From Bacteroidota bacterium (GTDB taxonomy: Bacteria > Bacteroidota > Bacteroidia > AKYH767-A > 2013-40CM-41-45), in contig JADKKE010000002.1 of the NCBI GenBank assembly GCA_016720655.1, positions 1 through 64,000 on the forward strand: a stretch of 64,000 nucleotides of DNA. Direction: 5' to 3'. Below, piece after piece: positions 1 to 8,574 of the stretch (within the stretch, counting starts at the first letter, position 1; the number at the start of each line of letters is the position of its first letter). The notes beneath the pieces are model-generated. The model had not been told where the DNA came from. It did not search any database and saw nothing but the letters and a program-made list of their open reading frames with translations. Position numbers and translations under genes: made by a program.

Positions 1-214
1 GAAATGGAAACTTCACTATATCTTACCCAATTGTTAGATCTGAAAGCGAACTTGAAATAATAGACATGGTGGGAAATGTTTTAGTAAAATATCAGTTACC
101 TAAAAAAACAGTAGTTATAAGCATTTAGACTTGCCAACTATTTCTTCTGGGATTTATTTAGCCAGGATAAGAAGCGAGAGTGCGACAGGAAGTGTGAAGT
201 TTTTGGTGGAATGA
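1..214 (+). pseudogene. C-terminal fragment of a T9SS cargo protein, frameshifted
   Basis: Only the end of the gene is inside the window. Frame 3 reads NGNFTISYPIVRSESELEI, then IIDMVGNVLVKYQLPKK, and stops at 126-128. Frame 2 then continues with LDLPTISSGIYLARIRSES to a TGA at 212-214. Together these are a type A T9SS sorting domain: a 'G.F.I' start, a 'DM.G' turn, 'L..LSSGIYL.R' and a final 'KFLVE'. Adding one A to the A7 run near 102-108 restores one continuous frame through KKNSSYKHLDLPT. The domain directs export across the outer membrane and surface attachment; the passenger lies upstream of the window. Whether the missing base is real or a sequencing error cannot be settled here. Confidence 0.7.
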
Positions 215-295
215 ATTTATTCTGGTAAGACTTGACTAAAGTGAAATAAGCTATAAAATATTAATGCACAAAACCGGATTTGTTAATTTATCTTC

Positions 296-1235
296 ATGAA
301 AACAGATCATAAATTTTTCATTTCCTAGCCTTCATGATAACTGTATTTTTCAAAATTTATCATTTTACTGAAACCTCGTTTATCATCCATTCCCGGATTC
401 CTGTGCTTATTGGATAGTTGATGAATTTGACTCCTCATCTGGAGTCACTTCATTGAGCGCTTGAAATATCATCGATGGAGACACCACTTGTAATGGTGTG
501 ACTTATCATAAGCTTATGATTACAGGTGACTGGAATTACAATACGACTTCTTACGGATACGGAACATATTTATTTGGAATATTATGGCAAGATACTATTC
601 TGAAGAAAGTTTATTTCTGAGATAAGTACTCAATTTCATGTTTTACATGCGATAGTTTGTTATATGCTTTTAATTTGCAAGTAGGAGATTCTGTTAGCAA
701 TAATCTTAATTTCGTTCCAACATTTAATACAATGCTTATCCATTCTATTGATTCAATTAATATCAATGGTAGCTATAGGAAAAAATATCTTATTGAGGAT
801 CTTGCACACTTTTTTAAATGGAGTAAAATAATCGAAGGGATAGGAAGTACACTCGGTGGATTTTATCAATATGACTATTTCGAGCAATACTACCGATTGA
901 ACTGTTTCAATATGGATAGTACATTCATTTATTCTTACCCTGGCATAACCTGCGCACCTATAATTGCTAATACAACTTTCAATTCACCTATTAAAATTCA
1001 TTCACTATATTTCCTTCTCCGGTAGTGATAAATTTAAAATACTAAACGTCTCGAATGTAAGCGATATCAACTGATCGATTTACTCGGTATAAAACACGAT
1101 TGGTTACGATACACAATAACACATAGCGGCATTGAAGTCGAATTAACAGAAAAGCCAGCAAATGGATTGTACTTTGTTCGATTTTTGGCGAATCGTAAGG
1201 TTTATAGTAAACCAATTATGATTTTGAATAATTGA
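296..1235 (+). pseudogene. Degraded T9SS-sorted secreted protein
   Basis: One frame carries recognisable coding pieces over the whole stretch: SCAYWIVDEFDSSSG (about 396-440), GVTYHKLMITGDWN (about 497-538), a 'LFGILWQDTILKKVYF' block (about 570-617), a 122-codon block from 657 to 1025, and a C-terminal sorting-domain tail, QLIDLLGIKHDW followed by ANGLYFVRFLANRKVY, ending at 1233-1235. In-frame stops lie at 462, 618 and 1023, and the reading frame slips into frame 1 (SGSDKFKILNVSNVSD) between about 1000 and 1066. The 'QDT..KKVYF...LLYAFNLQVGD' pattern matches a common family of Bacteroidota T9SS proteins of unknown function, as I recall it. Three stops plus shifts suggest true decay. The ATG at 296 is the nearest plausible start but is followed quickly by a stop. 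Confidence 0.65.
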
Positions 1236-1294
1236 CAGAGATGGTTTAGCATAGAAATCGCCAAGCAAAAGGGCCGGCACAACTAAATAATTGT

Positions 1295-1927
1295 TTAACG
1301 GCTAATTGGAAAAACCATCACTTCATCCACCCTCAACAACATTTTCTCCCCTAAAAACCCTTCCAACTTATCACCCGGTTTCACCGGACCAACGCCTTTG
1401 GGTGTGCCGGTATAAATGAAATCTCCTTTGCGGAGTGTGATAAAACGGGAGACGTAGGAAATGATTTCTGAAAAGGAATGAATCATCAGGGAGCTATTTC
1501 CGCTTTGAATGGTTTTGCCATTGATGTTCAGATGAAAGGGAATATTTTTTTTGTCGGGGAAATCGCTGAGAGGAAGCATTTCACCAATGGGAGCGGAGTG
1601 ATCAAAAGCTTTGGCGGGCTCCCAGGGTAAGCCTTTTTCTTTTTGCTTTTGCTGGATGTCTCGGGCTGTGAAATCGATGCCTACTGTGATTTGATCGATG
1701 TAACGTTCTGCAAATTCAACAGCGATGTGTTTACCGGGTTTACACACACGCAGCACCAGTTCAATTTCGTGGTGGATGTCTTTTGAAAATTCCGGGAGAT
1801 AAAAACTCTGGTCTTTGGGTAATAGTGCTGTATCTGGTTTCAGGAAAAATACCGGTTCTGTTGGCACTTCGTTTTTTAATTCCAAAGCGTGCTCCACATA
1901 GTTCCTGCCGATACAGATAATTTTCAT
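1295..1927 (-). CDS. Fumarylacetoacetate hydrolase family protein
   Basis: This 210-residue protein has the compact FAH catalytic fold found in YcgM/acylpyruvase-type enzymes, which cleave C-C bonds in acylpyruvates or decarboxylate oxaloacetate. The metal-binding residues are visible: HHEIE at about 52-56 (E54, E56) and GIDFTARD at about 83-90 (D85). The C-terminal 'GDFIYTGTPKGVGPVKPGD' stretch is characteristic of the family. It is the last gene of a leftward run after the exonuclease (24 bp gap). The substrate cannot be told from sequence: cytosolic acylpyruvase and oxaloacetate decarboxylase activities are both known for close relatives. Confidence 0.9.
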   Translation of the reverse strand: MKIICIGRNYVEHALELKNEVPTEPVFFLKPDTALLPKDQSFYLPEFSKDIHHEIELVLRVCKPGKHIAVEFAERYIDQITVGIDFTARDIQQKQKEKGLPWEPAKAFDHSAPIGEMLPLSDFPDKKNIPFHLNINGKTIQSGNSSLMIHSFSEIISYVSRFITLRKGDFIYTGTPKGVGPVKPGDKLEGFLGEKMLLRVDEVMVFPISR

Positions 1928-1951
1928 AAACAGATAAATTGCTTCCGATAC

Positions 1952-2719
1952 TTATTTATTAAATTCCTTGAGACGAAGTGCAGTGATTACGTTTTTTGTA
2001 TTCGTTGCAAAATCTCCCTTCATCATCCAGTCGTAATAGGACGGCTCTGACTTAAAAACTTCCTTCACCAGACGACCTTTGTATTTTCCGAAATTGAAAA
2101 CTTCTTCTCCCTTTTCGTTGAATACAATTCTACCTGCCAGATCTACATTGCGTGTAACCGTACTGAACTGCGCGAGAAAGTCAACGTCATTTTTCAGGGA
2201 TTCGTATTTATCGAGCTGGGAAAGTAACACTTCATACGTCGCTGTGGTATCCGCTTCTGCACTGTGTGCATCGATCAGATCCTTGTCGCAGTAGAATTTA
2301 TAGGCAGCAGCGAGTGTCCGCTGTTCCATCTTGTGAAAGATGTTTTGTACATCAATCAGCTTGCGGTCATTCAGATCAAAATGAATTCCCACGCGGGTAA
2401 ATTCTTCGATGAGCAATGGAATATCGAACTTATTGGAATTATAACCTGCCAAATCCGAACCACCAAGAAAGGCATTGATGTCTTTTGCTGCATCCTGGAA
2501 TGTCGGACACTCACTTATGTCTTTGTCATAGATCCCATGAATTTTGGATGCTTCCAGCGGAATTGGGATGGTCGGATTGATTCGCATACATTTCGAATCT
2601 TTGTTTCCATTGGGATACACTTTTAAAAGTGCGATTTCCACGATGCGATCCGCACCCACATTCACTCCCGTTGTCTCGAGGTCAAGAAAGACAATCGGTT
2701 TTTTTAATTGTAATTGCAT
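1952..2719 (-). CDS. DEDDh 3'-5' exonuclease with C-terminal DUF3820-like domain
   Basis: The 255-residue protein carries all five catalytic residues of the DnaQ/polymerase III epsilon exonuclease family: D13 and E15 in FLDLETTG, D99 in AGYNSNKFDI, and H152 and D157 in DAHSAEAD. The C-terminal part from about residue 208 (FNFGKYKGRLVKEVF, then YYDWMM) resembles the small DUF3820 domain often fused to such exonucleases. It is probably a stand-alone proofreading or repair exonuclease rather than the replicative epsilon subunit, because no clamp-binding or alpha-binding tail is evident. It lies 6 bp downstream of the TPR/PD40 gene and is likely co-transcribed with it. Confidence 0.9.
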   Translation of the reverse strand: MQLQLKKPIVFLDLETTGVNVGADRIVEIALLKVYPNGNKDSKCMRINPTIPIPLEASKIHGIYDKDISECPTFQDAAKDINAFLGGSDLAGYNSNKFDIPLLIEEFTRVGIHFDLNDRKLIDVQNIFHKMEQRTLAAAYKFYCDKDLIDAHSAEADTTATYEVLLSQLDKYESLKNDVDFLAQFSTVTRNVDLAGRIVFNEKGEEVFNFGKYKGRLVKEVFKSEPSYYDWMMKGDFATNTKNVITALRLKEFNK

Positions 2720-2725
2720 CCGTTT

Positions 2726-4339
2726 TTATTTAGTTGAAGTCACTGCAATCTGCTTGTTCATTTCCTTTGGTGGAAATTCATTTCTTACTGAAATGTCTTC
2801 GGTGTAAGGGGCAAAATTATAACCTTCCACACTCAGGGAATATTCTCCCGGTGCAGCGCTCAAAATAAAAGCATTCGTAGTGGTATTGGGTTTGTAAACA
2901 AGCACACTCTGGTCGGCTTTGTTTGTCAATGTAACTTTTGTCAATTCAATTCGTGTTCCGGTTGTGGAACTAACATTTCCTGTGATGAGGGTTTGAAAAG
3001 GATGATCGGTTGTATCGTTGTATTCAATTTTCCAAATATCGCGATCTCCAAATCCACCTTTCATAAGTGCTGAAAAGTAAGCAAAGCGTCCATCGCCGGT
3101 GAGAGAGAAAAAGGAATTATCATCAGCATCGTTGATCGGCATTCCAAGATTCACCGGAGCTCCCCATTTCCCTGTGGCAGGATCTTTCAGGGATTTGAAC
3201 AGATCATAACCACCCATGCTGTTGTGTCCTTTGGAACTGAAGTAAAGTGTCTTTCCGTCCATTGTGAGGAAGGGAGATTCTTCATCGTATTTTGTATTGA
3301 TCACTGATCCGAGATTGGTAACGGCTCCCCATTCACCACTCTTTTCTTTTTCAACTATCCACAAATCATTTCCACCCAATGCATCTTTGCGATTACTCGA
3401 AAAAATTATGACTGAACCATCGAGTGAGGTACAAGCACCACCTTCGTATTGTTTGGAATTAAAGAGTTCCGGCATCATCACCGGTTTCTGCCAGGTCTTT
3501 CCTTTGATGGAAGCAATTCCAAGATCTGCGAAAGCTTCAACATTGTCGAAATAAATAAACAACTGATCGCCCAATGCACTGAGTCCGACAGACTCTTCAT
3601 CCCATTCACTGTTCACGATTCCACCCAAACCTTTTGGCTTGCTCCAGATCGTATCTTTCCATACACACCAGTACAAATCCGAAGTATAGATCCCGAGGTC
3701 TTCAATAAAACCACCGATATTCCCCTTCCTGCGGGAAGTGAAAACAAGTTCTTTATTGTCAGCAGAAACAAAAGGATTGTATTCCTCGAAAGGCGTATTG
3801 ATTCCTTTCCCCATATTGGTAAAGGTCACATTGACTTTTGTTGCACTTAGCTCTTTACCATTTTTACACATTTCAATCATGCGATCCGTGGGCAGGAAAT
3901 CTTTCATTGGTTTGCCTGCATTCGCTTGTTTGAAACTTTGAAATCCTTCGATGGCTGCATCCCAGTTCATCTTGTACATATTCGCAAGACCCATGTAAAA
4001 TGACAGATCTTTTTTTGCGTCTTTCGATGTTTTGCCTTTATCGAGATAATCCAATGCAGCAGTCTTGTCTACATTGGTCATGAGATAACAAACACCCAAA
4101 CGATAATTGTAATCGACGTTGGAAGGATCAGCCTTGACAAGATCTTTGTATCCGGCCAATGCACCTTTGTAGTCGGTGGAAATAAACAGTGTGGCCGCAT
4201 CCTTCTTCACGATTTTTGCCTCATCCGTCGTGAGTACATGTCCGGCTTTGGCTTTCTGGCCAACTGAAAATTCGGGGCAAAAGAGGATTGCCACCAGGAC
4301 TGATACCGCGAAAATTTTCGCGCTGAGAATTCTGGTCAT
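2726..4339 (-). CDS. Secreted TPR and PD40 beta-propeller protein
   Basis: The 537-residue protein starts with a signal peptide (about residues 1-27, ending FSVGQKA). Tetratricopeptide repeats follow at about 40-150, then several PD40/WD40-like blades at about 180-440 (ELVFTSRRKGNIGG, SVIIFSSNRKDALGG, TLYFSSKGHNSMGG) and a carboxypeptidase-regulatory-like beta-sandwich at about 450-537. This is the order seen in PorE-like and OmpA-family envelope proteins of Bacteroidota, but the usual OmpA peptidoglycan-binding domain is absent. A periplasmic or surface role is likely; the function is unknown. It sits between the E2 gene and the exonuclease on the same strand. Confidence 0.8.
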   Translation of the reverse strand: MTRILSAKIFAVSVLVAILFCPEFSVGQKAKAGHVLTTDEAKIVKKDAATLFISTDYKGALAGYKDLVKADPSNVDYNYRLGVCYLMTNVDKTAALDYLDKGKTSKDAKKDLSFYMGLANMYKMNWDAAIEGFQSFKQANAGKPMKDFLPTDRMIEMCKNGKELSATKVNVTFTNMGKGINTPFEEYNPFVSADNKELVFTSRRKGNIGGFIEDLGIYTSDLYWCVWKDTIWSKPKGLGGIVNSEWDEESVGLSALGDQLFIYFDNVEAFADLGIASIKGKTWQKPVMMPELFNSKQYEGGACTSLDGSVIIFSSNRKDALGGNDLWIVEKEKSGEWGAVTNLGSVINTKYDEESPFLTMDGKTLYFSSKGHNSMGGYDLFKSLKDPATGKWGAPVNLGMPINDADDNSFFSLTGDGRFAYFSALMKGGFGDRDIWKIEYNDTTDHPFQTLITGNVSSTTGTRIELTKVTLTNKADQSVLVYKPNTTTNAFILSAAPGEYSLSVEGYNFAPYTEDISVRNEFPPKEMNKQIAVTSTK

Positions 4340-4389
4340 TCTTGGATTCTTGCTAAGGATGTAAATAAATTATGCGCGGACAAAAGGTC

Positions 4390-5703
4390 TCAGAAGCCGC
4401 GGTTGATATCAAATTTTTCAAGGTAGTCTGCTATTCTTCGCAGGAAACTTCCTCCCAATGATCCATCCACCACGCGGTGATCATAGGACAATGAGAGGAA
4501 CATCATGTGACGAATACCAATCGTATCACCTTCCGGTGTTTCGATTACTGCGGGTTTTTTACGGATCGCACCAACTGCAAGGATTGCAACCTGTGGTTGA
4601 TTGATGATTGGTGTTCCCATTACATTTCCAAAGGTGCCCACATTTGTAATGGTGAATGTACCGTCTTGTATTTCTTCCGGTTTCAGTTTGTTGATCCGTG
4701 CTCTATTTGCCAGATCATTCACTGCTTTTGTGAGGCCAATAAGATTCAGATGATCCGCATTTTTAATCACCGGAACAATCAGATTTCCACTAGGAAGAGC
4801 AGTAGCCATTCCTATATTCATGAAATTCTTTTTGATGATGCGTGTCCCATCAACAGAAATATTCACCATCGGATAATCTTTGATGGCTTTGCAAACAGCT
4901 TCAATGAAAATAGGAGTATAGGTAATTTTTTCTTTTTCTCTTTTTTCAAATTCTGATTTTACTTTGTCTCTCCATTTCACCAGATTAGTTACATCTGCTT
5001 CAATATAAGAGGTAACGTGTGGAGAAGTTTGTTTGGACATCACCATGTGATCCGCAATCAACTTGCGCATGCGATCCATTTCGATGATTTCAAAACTACC
5101 GCCAACAGAAACCGATGGAGCTACAGAACCGGCCGGTGTAGGAATAGGAGCAGGTGCGGTTTTCGCAGGAGCTGCAACCGTAGAGCCACCTTGTCCGCGT
5201 TGTTCAAGATGATGCAGAATGTCTGTTTTCGTAACACGGTTGTTCATGCCAGAACCGGATATTGTTTCCAGTTCAGCCATCGTTATTCCTTCCTCCTTGG
5301 CGATGTTTCGAACAAGAGGAGAATAAAATCGTCCGGACGAAGAACTTTTTGAAATTGGTTCAGAACTCACAGGAGCGGCACTCACTTTTCCATTTGAAGA
5401 AACAGGAGCTGGTGTGGATGCAGCGACCGGAGCGGGAGTAGCAGGAGCGGAGACTTTTGCAACTTCGCCTTCAGCAGTAATCATTGCTATTACTTCACCA
5501 ACTTTCACAACCTGGCCTTCTTCAAACATCCGTTTGGAGAGAATTCCGGCTGCAGGAGAAGGAACTTCAGAGTCTACTTTATCTGTCGCGATTTCCAATA
5601 CAGGTTCATCGGCTTCAATTCGATCGCCTTCTTTTTTCAACCATTTGAGAATCGTTGCTTCTGCGACACTTTCGCCCATTTTGGGCATGATCATCTGGAC
5701 CAT
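4390..5703 (-). CDS. Dihydrolipoamide acyltransferase, E2 of a 2-oxoacid dehydrogenase
   Basis: The 437-residue protein has the standard E2 layout. An N-terminal lipoyl domain carries lipoyl-lysine K42 in EIATDKVDSE. An Ala/Pro-rich linker (about 80-120) leads to a peripheral-subunit-binding domain at about 127-165 (SPLVRNIAKEEGI), a second linker, and the acyltransferase core from about 205 with catalytic H409 in YDHRVVDGS. It transfers the acyl group from E1 to CoA in the cytosol. The single lipoyl domain and PKMGESVAEATI start fit a branched-chain or 2-oxoglutarate-type E2 better than pyruvate dehydrogenase. No E1 or E3 gene is next to it, so the substrate stays open. Confidence 0.93.
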   Translation of the reverse strand: MVQMIMPKMGESVAEATILKWLKKEGDRIEADEPVLEIATDKVDSEVPSPAAGILSKRMFEEGQVVKVGEVIAMITAEGEVAKVSAPATPAPVAASTPAPVSSNGKVSAAPVSSEPISKSSSSGRFYSPLVRNIAKEEGITMAELETISGSGMNNRVTKTDILHHLEQRGQGGSTVAAPAKTAPAPIPTPAGSVAPSVSVGGSFEIIEMDRMRKLIADHMVMSKQTSPHVTSYIEADVTNLVKWRDKVKSEFEKREKEKITYTPIFIEAVCKAIKDYPMVNISVDGTRIIKKNFMNIGMATALPSGNLIVPVIKNADHLNLIGLTKAVNDLANRARINKLKPEEIQDGTFTITNVGTFGNVMGTPIINQPQVAILAVGAIRKKPAVIETPEGDTIGIRHMMFLSLSYDHRVVDGSLGGSFLRRIADYLEKFDINRGF

Positions 5704-5757
5704 GAATATAATTTCTGTTTTGTTGTATTAACCGAAGCGATGAAAACGCTTCTTGCA

Positions 5758-5765
5758 CAAATTTA
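5758..5765 (-). promoter_or_regulatory. Candidate -7 box for the E2 gene
   Basis: On the minus strand this reads TAAATTTG, a full match to the Bacteroidota TAnnTTTG -7 element, 55 bp upstream of the E2 start codon. A clear -33 TTTG at the expected distance is not visible, so the call rests on the -7 box and its position. Confidence 0.4.
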
Positions 5766-5790
5766 TAAATTTATGGGTATTCAGAACCGT

Positions 5791-7777
5791 TCATCTACCC
5801 AAATTTCTCCACCCTTTCCACACAATGCGAAGATCCGCATAAGCTCTGTAATCTTTTGCATACAAGGTATTTAAGCGGGAAATTGTGTGTTCATCCAAGG
5901 AATGTTGTTGCAAACCGTCGATTGGGCTGAGAATTCCCGGGCGAATCTTCGGAAGAGTATTGAGAGCTTGCGCTGTTGAAGAATATCCTACCCAGGATTT
6001 TTTAGCGCCCAAAACTGAAAAAATATTTGAAAAAAATCTGCCCGGATTGTGTTGCAAGAAAACAAGCAAGGGCGACAAAGCCAGAAAGAAAATCCCCAGC
6101 ACAAGATCGATGACACGTTTGTTGCGTTTATTGATCGATTTGCTGATACTGTTGATATCGATCACATACAATTCACCGGGATTATCGACCGAACTGGAAC
6201 CGATGATAAACATACTTTCAGGCGGAGCTATTTTATATTCGACATCACGGTTTTGTTCAGTCGCCATGCAATTGATGATCTGATTCGAAGCGACATCTTT
6301 TCCGCAAAAAACAACTTCTTCAATACTATAAACCTCGATTATTTCACTCAACTTATCATCTGCTCCGAGATAAAATTTTGTGTATTCAGAATGATTTTTA
6401 CTGGTATCCAAATTCCTGTGCGAACCATTTCCCCTGGGTTTTACAAAGCCAATGAAATTGTGTGAAGCATCCGAAAGTTTGAGCAATGACAAAACACGAA
6501 TTCCTTCTTCCTCTTCACCGACGATAAGCAATCGTTTCCGTGTTGCACTTTCCATGACAATATTTTTCGAAGAAATTGCATTGAGGAAAAGGCGGGCAAG
6601 GATCATTGCAATGCTTGCCCACACGGAACCCAGTAAAATCAGGGCTCTTGAGAAACGATAGGCTTCCGGAAGCAAAGCGTAGATAACGAGAATGATTAAT
6701 GTGCCTGTAAAAATTCCGCGGATGACTTTTGATAAACGAATCGGTGAATCGTAACCACCACTGAAGAATACAGAGGTAATCCAGATGAGTAAATATCCCG
6801 GAACAGCGAGTTCCATGAATTCGGATGGATAGTTTACTATCATATTTTGTCCCCAGTATTCTTTGAGGAAATACATGCCAATATACAAGAGCAAAAAATC
6901 CAGGACCGGTAGTAAAATTCTTTTTAGAAAACGGATCAACAGCGCAGCTCCGGCTCTCAGGTAAATCGCAAAGCGTATGAAAAAAGGTAAAAAGTGATGC
7001 ATTCGATTTTGAGAAATGTTTTTTTGCAAAGATGATCATCGCATTGTAAAACACGAAGACATAATTGACGCTGCTTTTCTTTGTACTTTCTCCTTTGTAA
7101 TGAATGATCCGCGCATCGGGGAAATAATAGTTCTTGTAACCGGCTTTGGTAATTCGATACGAAAGATCAATGTCTTCTCCATACATAAAGAAATCCTCGT
7201 CGAGCAAACCGATCTTTTGCAAGACATCTTTCCGGATCAGCATAAAAGCACCGGCAAGTACATCGACCGGGTTTATGGCATTCTGATCAAGATAACCGAG
7301 ATGGTATTTTCCAAATGTTTTTGATTTTGGAAAAAGGGCCGACAAGCCAAAGATCTTGTAAAAAGCAACTGTAGGAGTGGGGAGTCCACGTTTCGATTCA
7401 GGTAAAAATTTGCCGGTGCCGTCAATCATTTTTACACCCAATCCACCGGCATCCGGATGCGCATCCATGAATTGCAGCATCTTTCGGAAAGTATCTTCTT
7501 CGACAACAGTATCCGGATTGAGTAACAATACATAGTCTCCTGTACTTTGATGAATCGCCTGGTTATTTGCTTTCGAAAAACCTTTGTTGTCAGTATTGGC
7601 AATGATTTTTACGGAAGGAAATTTCTCCCGTACCATTTCAACCGAACCATCGACTGAATTGTTATCCACCACCCATATTTCCGTCTCAATTCCTCCTGCA
7701 GCCTTCTGCACGGAATGCAGACATTGCTCAAGGAAATACTTGACATTATAATTGACAATGACGACAGAGAGCTTCAC
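5791..7777 (-). CDS. GT2 glycosyltransferase fused to a membrane sugar-transferase-like domain, frameshifted
   Basis: Translation from 7777 gives a family 2 glycosyltransferase: VVIVNYNVKYFLEQCL, VVDNNSVDGS, LLLNPDTVV, GEDIDLSYR and HYKGESTKKSS, about residues 1-265. After AKKHFSKSNASLFTFF the frame is lost. The adjacent frame carries on with IRFAIYLRAGAALLIRFLKR, several membrane segments and a degenerate polyprenyl-phosphate sugar-transferase-like tail (KRVIDLVLGIFFLALSPLLVF ... LPKIRPGILSP), ending at 5791. Removing one base from the A6 run at 6980-6985 joins the two into one 661-residue protein, an architecture I recall from many Bacteroidota. The ATG at 7029 that opens the downstream frame is therefore probably not a real start. 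Likely role: transfer of a sugar to an envelope polysaccharide or lipid at the inner membrane. Confidence 0.8.
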
Positions 7778-7856
7778 AAGCAGGGAACAAAGGATTGAAT
7801 GGCAATTTTACAAATAAAAAAATCAGTACGCCAAGAAAGGGGGGAGTTCCTCATCT

Positions 7857-8531
7857 TCATCGTGTTGCTGAATTCTCATAAGGAACTCTGTTGAGAATAG
7901 ATCTTCCAAGGGTAACTTCATCTGCATATTCCAGTTCATCACCAATGGACACTCCGCGGGCAATAGTTGAAAACCGGATCTCTTGTATTTGCAATGAAGC
8001 AATTTTTTTGAAAATAAAAAAGGAAGTTGTATCACCTTCCATAGTTGCACTCAAAGCCATGATCAGTTCTTTGACAGGATGTTCTTTCAACCTGCTGATC
8101 AGTGAATCAATTGCCAGGTCACTCGGTCCAATACCGTCCATGGGTGAAATGATACCACCAAGAACATGGTATTTGCCATGGAACTGATTTGTGTTTTCGA
8201 TAGCGATCACATCCCGAATATCTTCCACAACACAAATGACACTTTCATCACGACTGGGATTGGAACAAATCGCACAAGTTTCTCTTTCCGTGATATTATG
8301 ACAAATGGAACAATAGCGAATCTCCTTGCGAAGTCGAACCAATGCATTGCCCAAACGTTCAGAATCTTCCGGAGCCGACTTCAAAAGATGAAGCACCAGT
8401 CTCAGTGCAGTTCGTTTTCCAATTCCGGGCAGTCGGGAAAATTCCGCCACCGTTTCTTCTAATATCCGTGATGAATAAGTACTCAAGTGTTTGTGTTGAT
8501 AAGTCTGCTCAGGTGTTTTCCCATGCAGCAT
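7857..8531 (-). CDS. recR: Recombination mediator protein RecR
   Basis: RecR works with RecO and RecF to load RecA at single-strand gaps. The helix-hairpin-helix region (FSRLPGIGKRTALRLVLHLL, about 31-50) is followed by a C4 zinc finger with C74, C77, C86 and C89 and a Toprim domain (VICVVEDIRDVIAIE, then ALSATMEGD, about 97-190). The length of about 200 is normal if the first 15 residues are dropped. The ATG at 8531 makes a divergent overlap with the neighbouring symporter frame. A TTG at codon 16 (8486), just before the conserved STYSSRILEE, may be the true start. Confidence 0.95.
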   Translation of the reverse strand: MLHGKTPEQTYQHKHLSTYSSRILEETVAEFSRLPGIGKRTALRLVLHLLKSAPEDSERLGNALVRLRKEIRYCSICHNITERETCAICSNPSRDESVICVVEDIRDVIAIENTNQFHGKYHVLGGIISPMDGIGPSDLAIDSLISRLKEHPVKELIMALSATMEGDTTSFFIFKKIASLQIQEIRFSTIARGVSIGDELEYADEVTLGRSILNRVPYENSATR

Positions 8532-8574
8532 GCGAAATTACTTACTTCGGCTTGGATACACAACCCAAAACCGA

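Noticed and set aside
6980..6985. Programmed frameshift in the GT2 gene
   Set aside because: The same kind of break affects many unrelated genes here, including rpoZ; no slippery heptamer with a downstream pseudoknot was recognised.
7823..8050. 75-codon minus-strand frame over the recR end
   Set aside because: Shadow of recR, whose C-terminus is intact and conserved.
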